DNA from: Telopea speciosissima
Lineage: Eukaryota > Streptophyta > Magnoliopsida > Proteales > Proteaceae
Direction: 5' to 3'
DNA: 64,000 bases
Assembly (NCBI RefSeq): GCF_018873765.1
Contig: NC_057925.1
Span: 50,108,010 to 50,172,009, forward strand
Shown: positions 14,152 through 23,584 of the stretch, piece after piece
Layout: every line of letters starts with the position of its first letter
Position numbering within the stretch: the first letter of the stretch is position 1
Made by a program: the position numbers and the translations under genes
Notes under the pieces: generated by a model
Seen by the model: the letters and a program-made list of their open reading frames with translations, nothing else
What the model was told of the DNA's origin: nothing
The model's database searches: none

Positions 14152-14155
<4 letters not shown>
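5223..14155 (-). CDS. XRN: 5'-3' exoribonuclease, XRN family, copy 1 (full-length, 23 exons)
   Basis: Spliced by me into 952 residues without a stop. Exons: 13967-14155, 13601-13706, 12418-12494, 12115-12306, 11077-11196, 10904-10966, 10657-10812, 10379-10543, 10185-10262, 9923-10078, 9703-9843, 9348-9443, 9063-9158, 8104-8174, 7873-8001, 7696-7772, 7575-7615, 7393-7467, 7155-7303, 6983-7057, 6808-6883, 5775-5845, 5223-5682; all introns GT...AG. It starts [10 protein letters not shown], the XRN N-terminus. Motifs: LYLDMN (D49), [18 protein letters not shown] (D99), VPGEGEHK (E199, E201), DADLIML (D229, D231), GNDFLPHMP (D344). These are the seven Mg-binding acids known in Xrn1. The C-terminus is Gly/Arg-rich (GRGRGRGR). 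XRN enzymes degrade 5'-monophosphate RNA; plant XRN2/3 act in the nucleus, XRN4 in the cytosol. Residues after the first domain look closer to XRN2/3. Odd: no CCHC knuckle between exons 6 and 8, and a Cys replaces the conserved Gly at 52. Confidence 0.92.
5232..5264 (-). repeat. Coding 6-bp minisatellite, Gly-Arg repeats of XRN copy 1
   Basis: A CCCTCT hexamer is repeated, giving alternating Gly-Arg codons on the minus strand at the protein's C-terminus. The equivalent tract in copy 2 (about 17300-17325) is one unit shorter and lies beyond a premature stop. RG repeats commonly bind RNA. Confidence 0.8.
11197..12114 (-). other. XRN copy 1 intron 4 with transposon debris
   Basis: This is the 918-bp intron between exons 4 and 5. 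It contains GC-rich GGGCTGGGC/GGGCCGGGCC-type blocks (about 11270-11380 and 11650-11760) that are also in copy 2, so they predate duplication. They resemble the ends of the hAT-like element at 37052-38914. A copy-1-only MITE lies between the blocks. Confidence 0.5.
11396..11625. mobile_element. MITE inside XRN copy 1 intron 4
   Basis: Long terminal inverted repeats (left about 11396-11460, right about 11556-11625) share CTCTCCAATTCC at the outer end and TCAACACCTG at the inner end. It is absent from the matching place in copy 2 (about 23490-23540), so it probably inserted after duplication. No clear target duplication was found. Confidence 0.65.
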
Positions 14156-14186
<31 letters not shown>

Positions 14187-14959
14187 ACAGTCTCAGCAGT
14201 AGCAGCAGCAGATGATCTAATGAAGAAGGAGTGGAATAGTGAGTAGTGTTCTGTGTGCAGTGTTCAGTGCAGTCCTCTGGACTTCCTTCTTCAGTTGAGT
14301 AGCACTTTCCCTTTCCCAAAGGAAAATCCTACTCAAGGTGGGGTCAGGCCGATGTAAGGAATGGAATATATACATGGTGGATGGACCACATGTTCAAAGT
14401 TAAAAGTCTAGGACAGCTTTCGGTTGGAATGTTCTCCAATTAATTCTACCTCTTTATTATGTTTCATAGTTTAAATTAAGTGCTTACTTAGAAGCTTTTT
14501 TTTAATTATCACTATTACACCCTTCTTATCTACTTTAATCCTCTTTTGACAAGCCTTGTGTCTCCACTTTTCATGGTCATGCTTCTTGTGATCTTTTCCA
14601 GTCAGCGAAGGACTGTATTCAAATGAAACCATTAACTAAATGGAGGTTCCTTTGGATTCGGTTTAGCAGAGTTAATTAATTAAGCTCAAATATGATGTGA
14701 ACCGCTAAGGATCAAAGCACATAAATACCCAAATGAACCGATATAATCATGGGCCATAACAAGCTCCAACCCAATTTATTGGGTTACAGCAAGGGATTAA
14801 TTAAGCCGATGTATTTAATGAGTCCTGGTCTTACATGCAATGATCACTAGTCGACGAGCCCATTCTCTTCTCTATAAATTACTACGTTTAGAGCACAGTT
14901 TGTAATCCGTAGCTTAACCTAATACCTAGCGCATCAGCCATGTCCATTTTGGGAGGCAT

Positions 14960-15740
14960 AATAAGAGTTGTGAACTGAAGCTTGATCTCGGCCTGATCTC
15001 GGTTTAATCTAGGAAGTGTTATTGGTGAAGCTTGATCTCAGTTTTAATCCAAAAAGTACTGTTGATACTTCGGTGGGGTGTTTTGTTCATCAAGATCTTT
15101 GATTTAATATGTAATTCACCCTATGTTGGTTTGTAACTCGAACCAAACCGGGTGAGTTTCTGGGAGCAGTTTTGTACTTTTAGGGGTTAAGGTTTCTCTA
15201 TATTATATCTTTATATGGTGGTTATCTCTTTGAGAGATGTAAGGGGTGTGAGAGAGGTTTTGTATTTTCTTCACAGAAATAGTGGATCTCGGACTATTGC
15301 ACTACTGTGGATGTAGCCTACCTTCTTGGGGGTGGACCACATAAAATCTTTGTCTTGTCTGTGTGCTTTCTCTTTTCCTTTGTTTTTCTTCTACAAATCG
15401 TTATTTTGCTGCGTTATTGTTCATTTTTCCCCAGCATCGGCAATCTAGGAGCCGCTAGAATCCTTCTTGTTTTTTTTTTTAGATGTTTATATTTGGTGCA
15501 GTTTTCTACTTTCGGGGATTTAGGGTTTCTTTATATTGTAACGTGTCTTAGTAATTTCTTCATTAAATAGTGGAAGCTCTGATTTATTGCTCTACCATGG
15601 ACGTAGTCCATCGTGGGTGAACCAGATAAATCATTGTGTTATATGTATGTGATTTTCTTTCGTTTTTCTTTTGCTATTGCTATTCTACTGCGTTGTTAAT
15701 TCCTAACATTCTTTGCCCTTAGCTTGGTTATTATAGAGCC
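14960..15740 (+). mobile_element. LTR-like retrotransposon remnant (unit 2)
   Basis: Counterpart of 2300-2940 but longer. About 150 bp at 15155-15300, including a second TAGGGTT-like block and an ACAGAAATAGTGG motif, are missing from unit 1. No coding domains remain. Confidence 0.4.
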
Positions 15741-16574
15741 AAACATTTAGTGAGGGCTTGGATCTGTAGAATTGGGAAGGATGGAAATTTGTAAATGACC
15801 ACTTTCGCTCTTTGGATGACCTTTCTAAATACATAATAGAGTTAGGTTATGAGAAAAAAATTGCTTATATTAACCAAGCCAATTAAGCCCACAATACTAC
15901 TGTGCTCAGTACTGTTTGTAATTCATCTAGGCTGAGCTCAAGCACAGAGGCTTAGTAATCAATCCTTAATCAGGGGTCAGGGGGTGATGGAGGCGGTGGG
16001 GCTATTCTCTCACTCTATTGCAGTCTTGCTTCTAAGATAGGGAGGGCTGTATGTTGGGCCGTAAATTGCCTCGATTGTGCTATGTTGAGCCTACATTTAC
16101 AACCTAACCGTATCTCTCTATCTATCACGAACTCCAATTGACCTAATTCTTTTGCAGATTTAAAGATGAGTTGAAGGACTACAATTCTGATGATTTCACC
16201 TTCAACTAAAGATAAATGCACGGATCCTGAAATCGAGCTACAAGATGTATCTACTAAAAAGGGTTTTCACAACTCCAACTGAGCATGCATCACTCCGGAG
16301 GTGTGTTGGCTATGAGCAACACCATAGCCAAGCCACATTGCCCAAAAAAACTTTGTACATTATAGTGTATGAATTGGGAATTGATATTGAATATATTTTC
16401 TGAAATATACACATTTAAAACCAATACTGCACATTTTCTGTTTTTTACAATTCTTTGTTTTTTGACTGTTTTATTTGATCGTTCGATTAAAATTTTTTAC
16501 TTTTCTAAACACGAACCGTGTGTTTACATTTTTTTTTTCATTTCCGTATTTGCTAGCTATGGGCCAAACTGAGG

Positions 16575-17002
16575 GCAGATTTGGTATGATTTCCATTTGA
16601 ATATTGGTTTGGTTTTATGAAATAGTAGACAACTGGTAAAAAAAATCGAAATTGTTAGGTTGTATTAATATGAAATATTTCAAGAATAAAAAAAAATCTA
16701 CTTGGAAGTGCAATTTCAAGGAATAGATTCTATATATTTGTTTGGAAAGGGCTTGGAAGGGGGGTGGGGGGTGTTAGCGGTGGTGGTGGCGGTAAGGTGG
16801 TGGTGGTGGTGAGATCATTAGGAGAAGAATGATTGTGTTTTATTCTTAATAAGATAATTACTTTGCCCATTAAATTAACCATGTGCTCATTAAAAAACAA
16901 GAGTGAAATAAAATGAAATAAGGTGCAAAAATCAAATTAAACAATTTGTGAAATAGAAATCACATAGTGAAATTGAAATAGAAATCATACCAAATCAGGG
17001 AT
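16575..17002. mobile_element. MITE family with TTTGGTATGAT ends (unit 2, uninterrupted)
   Basis: Ends are GCAGATTTGGTATGATTTCC and the complement of AGAAATCATACCAAATCAGG. It has the same interior as 3826-4945 without the retroposon, giving the pre-insertion sequence. Confidence 0.65.
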
Positions 17003-17291
17003 GAGGGAGGAGAGTGTGGAAATTGATAAGGAAGAAGCAAATATTGTGTAAGCATTAAGAGTCTCAAAATATTTCTCCTTCATCACTTCATCACTTCATC
17101 ACTTCATCAGTGTCATGTAAGCTCATCATCCTGTCTTCACAATCAATAGACCTCAGATAAACAAAAGGGCAAAAAGGGAAAATAATTCATTTAACATTAA
17201 CCATTATAACTGTAATAACTACCAAATGCTGCTTTTTTTCAGTTCGATTGGTTAGTTTGGGATCTGGTCTTCAACTTCCGAAGGTAATAGC

Positions 17292-17590
17292 TCAATCCAT
17301 CCTCCCTCTCCCTCTCCCTCTCCCAAAGCTGCAACCCCGACCATAAGTTGCAACAGGGGGCTCTGAAGACTCAAAGCTCCCCCACGAGAAGGTACTGCTC
17401 TCCAACTTCCTCTGGTTGAGGACTGGACTGGTGGTGGTGTATATTTGGTACTGTAATATTGGGGATTTCCCTTTGCTCTTCCAACACTGTGACCATAACC
17501 TAATTCCTTCACTTCTGCTCTCCCCCAAGAACCCTTGAATCCGTTGCCACTATTCACCGAGGATAATCCTCTTGAAGAAGAACCAAATTT
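17292..17590 (-). pseudogene. Decayed C-terminal coding tail of XRN copy 2
   Basis: Downstream of the stop, the reading frame still matches copy 1 ([28 protein letters not shown]), then shifts by one missing base near 17370-17385, where copy 1 has one more nucleotide. The Gly-Arg tract and ancestral stop (17292-17294) survive in the other frame. Two independent lesions indicate relaxed selection on the tail. Confidence 0.85.
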
Positions 17591-20500
17591 CTAGCTATCA
17601 TTGAACAGTTCATGAGACCCATTTCCCCTACCACCATCCCAGCCAGAACCAGCTCCCTTATGTTCCTCTTTTGGTAAATTAGCTCCGGAGAAAGATATTA
17701 TAGGCCTGTTTTGTGCTGTTACATTTCTATGCTGAATCTGTGACCTGCTGATAATATCTCTTTCAAGTTATGGTGGACAATCCCCATCTGTCGATTGGAA
17801 GGAAATGAAAAGCAAAGAAGTAGTTTTAATTTTTACCTATTTCTGGGCTGTGCACCGTCATATTCATGCCATAACTCTGTCTTTGTAATGTCTGCTTCAG
17901 TTATCATCTGCAGAGAGAGAGAGAGAGAGAGAGTTATAACAGCACAAGAATGTACTAATGGTGTACAAGTGTTCTGGTTGGGGGCTTTTAATGTCTTATA
18001 TTTCGACGCTTGCATACGTGTTGCTTTTTAGGGTTATATGGGTATTTCGGTATATTTTCTATATAGGGTTTTTCTGTAAATTTGTAGTGAGGATTTTTCT
18101 CTATAATCAATCTGAGGGAGTTGTGAAAACGAGTGGCTGTAACCCTATTCTCCATTGATAATGAAGCAGATCTTATCTCACTATGGACCGATTTACAGTC
18201 TTTTCTGCAATCTGCATCGTTTTACGTTTTCGTTTTTTCTATAGTTTTATCATAGGAGAACTTTATTGTTACAAGTATTGTATTCTTTCACCTAAATTTT
18301 CATGCAATATATGGCTAGGATCCATACAATATATATTTTCTTACACAGTGATCTCAAGTATGTCTCAAGAAGGCTTATTATTTTCCTCTCCAAGGCTTTC
18401 TAATTTTCTTACTCTTATTTTATTTTTTTTAGGGGAGGGGGGTGTTGGTCTGTTCTTGGGTGGACTCGTCGAGAGATTTCAGCTCTTGGAACCTCCCTGT
18501 ATCTATTTTAGGCTCTGCGTTTGGCCCTTTCTGTGGTGGCTTTGAATAGCTGAGTGGCTTCTTGTCCCTGACTATTTATCTTCTTCTATCCTGCCTTAAA
18601 AAATTAGCTTTTTCTTGTGTGTGACATAATCTCCACCTCATTAAGATGCTTCCATCTTTTGGACATATCCTGTATTGTCACTTCAATGGATTTTCTTATG
18701 CTCTTATGGTCCTTCCTTGTTTGTTATCTCAGGAAAATAAGAAACCATGATTCTTTCTATTGTCTGATTGTAACAGTCAGATTGGGGTGGAGAAGAGAAG
18801 TGCAGAAAAAAAATAAGAGTATACCTTTTCAGGTTCTTCAACACCACTAAGTAAACGTGGAGTGTGCAGATGATAATCAGGGCATTCATATAAAACACAC
18901 CTGTGCCAGAACAGAGAAGATCAGATTTTTTTTTTCCGGGTAAGAAGAGAATACATCAGATACCACAATATAACATTGATAGTAAATTTTGCAGACTTAC
19001 ATCACAGCATTTCCTTCTTTTCCTTCCACAGCCAAATCCTCATTACTAGGGCAGATAAAGCCATTAAGTCCACCACTGCAATGAAAAAAGTAAGTGATTA
19101 AATATAAGGTTGGGTTTGTACATGAAAAAGAATAAAACTTGAAATATTCTATGAGAAAATTATGCTCATGTACCTGAAACTGCTATCGATGGGTTTCCTG
19201 AAATTTATCTTTTCTTTGCATGATTTGTACTCATGATACATAGACAATACTTGTGTTACCATCTCATGAGAACTTATAAACAATTTATCAATCATTTGAG
19301 AGTTCCTATTAGCTTCATCCTCCTACAAAGTATCATAAAAGGTACACATGAATGCTGTAATGTTCATAACCAAATACATCAGAACTCGAGATTTAATTCC
19401 TCAAATACTACCTTTAATTCTTTCTCCAATTGTTTTGTCTCCAATAGAAGACGGTTTTCCTCAATAAATTTGAGCTTGGCAATTCCCTTTAACAGGACAA
19501 AAACCCCATTAAATATTGTACAAATTTACTGTAATTCAGTGAACATGGAGCATAAATAAGCTGAATTCAACCATCAAAGAAGGTAAAACAAACCTGCCAC
19601 ATATAACGTTTACCATCAGTGTCAACTTCATAATCTGATATCAGAGAGAAAATGACTTCAAGTATTCAACATGACCCATCAAAATTGAGATCCATCCATA
19701 AAACAGGAGATACCTGTTTGATAAAAATCTATTATTCTGGATTCCTTGCTAATCATCAGCTTCCAGTAAGCCTTAGGGAGTGCATGAACACTGTATTTAC
19801 AGCAATTTATTATGTCAAAATTTATGGGAAGATAAGAGGAAACCCAACCCCAACCCCCCGACACACACATGCACAACACAATAGTCTGACCTTCTGGGCG
19901 GCAGTACAGCCATTAGTTGTTCAAATGGTTTGAATGGAAAGCCAATCTGAAATCTTACGTTGACCTGAGTCAGTCCCTTCAGATCAGAAGCAAATGGACC
20001 GTAGTGGTATGGATAATACCTGATGAATTATTCAAATTTTGAAATTTAATTCTAGAAAGAAAAACAAAACTTATAACTCAAAATCACTCTGTTCAGTTAA
20101 AAGCCAAAATCTTTTACCATGTCCAGGATGGAACCCCAGAAAAATAGTACTGAAGGACCCAACAAAGGCCTTCTGTATATTTCATAACCTACGTTAAAAA
20201 ACAATCCTTTAATAAAATGCACTCTAGTACTTCAAAACATAACTTGGTCAATTATGTGTAATAAAATGGACAAATAAAACATGCTTTTGGAGAAAGGGGG
20301 GGGGGGGGGGGGGGGGAGGGCAATGGAAGAAAAATGACAAATAAACAAACAAAAAAAGTCAAAGAAACAAACTTAAGAATGGAGAAGTAGAAGTAAGCAA
20401 TTGGCTGCAGAGTCCATTCTTTTTTCTTCCCCTTCCCCCCCCCCCCGCCCCCACCCACACCCAGAATAGCTGTAGACCTCGGGCATGTCTCAGAGTTTGT

Positions 20501-23500
20501 TAATGATAGGGAAATAATTACAACAAAAGATTTGGGGGACTAGTACTTATCCCTAAAGAAATAATAGCACCCACTAAAGCTTCCAGGTATCAGAAGGAAC
20601 AGAGAAAAAGGAAAACACATCTGACTATATATCTGCCAATAAGCTGGATATGTGTATTTAGGCATGTTTAGGACATTACAGGAGTCCTTTAGGTTAGAAA
20701 AAAGAGAAAGATTGTTAACAGAGCAAAATAGAAATGTAGCATTAATCTGTACAACTAGTAACAATGCACTGAAAAGACTGAAGTTACTTCAAAGAAAATT
20801 TCCAAGCACATCCTGGCAAATGTTACATGGATGTAACAGATATACTAGGATTTTGTGGAACTATCAATTAGCACTTCAGCAATATAAAATTAATGAATTG
20901 ATCCCAAGAAAGAAGGAACAAGAACAAATTATGACTAGCATCAATAGAACCAACAAAAATCAAACCCCACTCCCTCAAAAAAATAAAAAATAAAAACAAA
21001 TAGATGCGTTTAAACTTACAATTGCTTTCCGGATGTTTTCAATATCTGCAGGGCAGTCTGCAGAAAATTTCTCCTTGTAATATCTTTCTTTCCATCCTGC
21101 CGTACCCAATTTTATCTGTTGTAAAATCAGAAGACATTCTTAAGAATATCTGCCTCTACTTTTCCATTTATGATAATTATGTACCAAATCTTACAACAAA
21201 ACTAATTTTTTTTTTGTTTGGGGGGGGGGGGGGGAGGCAACTGTTAAAAGAAAAACAAACCAATGACAACAAAAACAAAATGAGAAGCACAAACCTTGTC
21301 ATTATCCAATCTACTGGATTTAAACAGATCTGATTTCTGACGCATATAATCTTTTAACGTTTGTTTGAGCTCCTTTGTATTTTCCAAAACCTGGTATAAC
21401 AGGGGAGAAATTCATTATCAAGAAGAGAAACTTCTCTTAACTAATTATGGGAGAATTTGTTTTGTAATAGGTTTCTATCACATTTGTTTCTGTCATTCAT
21501 CATTTAATCTCCATTTCGGTCTATCCAAGCCATGTTTACTTGATAATGTTTGAAGGAAAAAAAAAATTTGTTATTGATGATTAAAAAAAAAAAAAAATTT
21601 AACAAGATGTACTACAGATGATTTTACTGAGAAAGCTATATCATACATGAAAATTTTCACTGCTGCTACTCATCCCAATTGATGTTGAGACCATGTCTTG
21701 ATTCCTCGACAACAAAGTTTTTGGAATCTCAAGCTCCCTGAATCCATTTCTTGTATTGATAACAAAGTTTCCAAAAGACTCATCTAGCTGTATACAGATT
21801 CAATCAATATCAGTACAGTGAGTGCAGAATAAGAGACTCAGCTGTAAATAAGATATTTGATCTCACCACAGTATCCAGTACCTCAACAGCTTCAATTTGA
21901 GAATTCTCATACAAGATTCTTCTCATTTTACGCTCTCTTAACTCAGACCTTTTCTTGAATATTCTCTCTTCATATGCACCTACTGAAAGTATGAATTTCT
22001 CAACTCTCTTCAACTTTATGTACTGTGATTTTTTCTCCCCTACCTGCTCAAGGATATAAAACCAAAGGACTTTAGTACCTGCTCAATGGGTTTAAACTGG
22101 GAGGTCATCTAGAGAAATTATTTATTACTCTGCTCATATCAACAAGGTAGCCACCCAGGTTCTTGAACTCTTGTTTATAGACACTCATGAGCAAATCAAT
22201 TGCCCCCTATAGAAGCATGGACAAAGAAATTGAAGAATAGACCACACAATTGGTTAGTTTTACCTGTTTAATAAAATAAACAAGAAAAAAAATTCATGAA
22301 AAATAAGATTCTTGGAAAACCTCATGAATCTCTAATGTAGGCATGTGTGGCAAAAAATCATTTCCAACAAATAAGCAAATAAGAATGAAATCATCAACGA
22401 TACGCTCAATATCAAACTCAGTAGGTGGATCATCTATTTTCATGTCTAGCTCCAAATACTCCCTCAAAGTCCAGACATTCAGGAACTGCGAAGAAAGAAG
22501 CCCACAAAATAGTTAATCCTAACCAAAATCAAACTAGTGGTAAATGCAAAGGTAAATAAAATGAAGAGTTTATACCTGATAAGGCTTTCTAGCTTTAGAA
22601 GCACTTCTTCCATTATTCTCATTGGCATTACAAAACCAACCCCTTGACTTCACTGAATTGTTTCCAGCATTACAATTTTGGTTTCTAATTAAATCAAGGC
22701 ATATTGATGGCTTCTCTTGCATTAACACATCCTAAAGGGAAAAAGAAAATGACTTAGTCATGTCATGTATGTATAGAATTGGTTGCAAACTACACAGAAG
22801 AAAAGAATAATTATGGAGAGACCTCTCTCAATATGAAAAAATGGACTTCATGGGTTGCCAAAGCTAGCATTATGAGATCTGCATCCTGTGAAACCAATGA
22901 ACTAAAGGTATTCAAAAGAAACAATGAATACTATTTTTCTTTTTATCTTTGACACAGCAGAAGAACACATTATGGAGAATGAAGTTTTTTCATACCAGAC
23001 CATACAAGCAATGGCATGTATTTGGATTGTAATTGGGAAGGTTACGTTGCAGACGAATAAAGGACATAATCTTGTGTTCACCCTCCCCAGGAACATTTGC
23101 ATTAGAAAGAATAACCTTCAAAAAGAAGAGAGAGAAGTTAAAAAAAAAAGGGATAAAGTTCTCTGCACTGGGGCGCAGGGTATGCCCAAACACATGGGGG
23201 TGTGCAGCCCCCCCCCCCCCCCAATGACCCAAACCCTGCCCCATGCAGATGCACTCCCAGACAGAGAACGTGTGTCCTAAAAATAGTAATAATAACTACA
23301 TTGAAGGAACCTTAACTGGAAGGACAAGCCCAAGCATGAGCCCAAACCCGAGCCCATCCAGAAATTTCAGGGCCTGGTCTGGGATTTTAAACCTGCTGGA
23401 TGGGCTAGGGTTTGGATTTCAAAGCCCTGGGTCAGGCGGGGCTAGAGCTGGGCTGAGGCCTTAGGTTGAGTTCTGCCCGGGCTGGATGTACCTTATATAT

Positions 23501-23535
23501 ACATACATATTAATTATACATCTTTAAATTGTATA

Positions 23536-23584
<49 letters not shown>

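Larger units (their letters stand above)
1695..14336. repeat. Tandem segmental duplication, unit 1
   Basis: The whole stretch is repeated at 14334-26629 in the same orientation and order: LTR-like remnants, a TTTGGTATGAT MITE, and a minus-strand XRN gene with all 23 exons. Exons are almost identical (for example, exon 10 shows no difference and exon 8 about three). Introns differ by small indels and private insertions. The unit joins at the trinucleotide CAA (1695-1697, 14334-14336, 26627-26629). Confidence 0.95.

Noticed and set aside
14156-14188. An upstream extension of XRN copy 1 ([11 protein letters not shown]...)
   Set aside because: It is the translated (GA)n leader, starting from GTG. 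The ATG at 14155 gives the family's MGVP start and the same start is used in copy 2.
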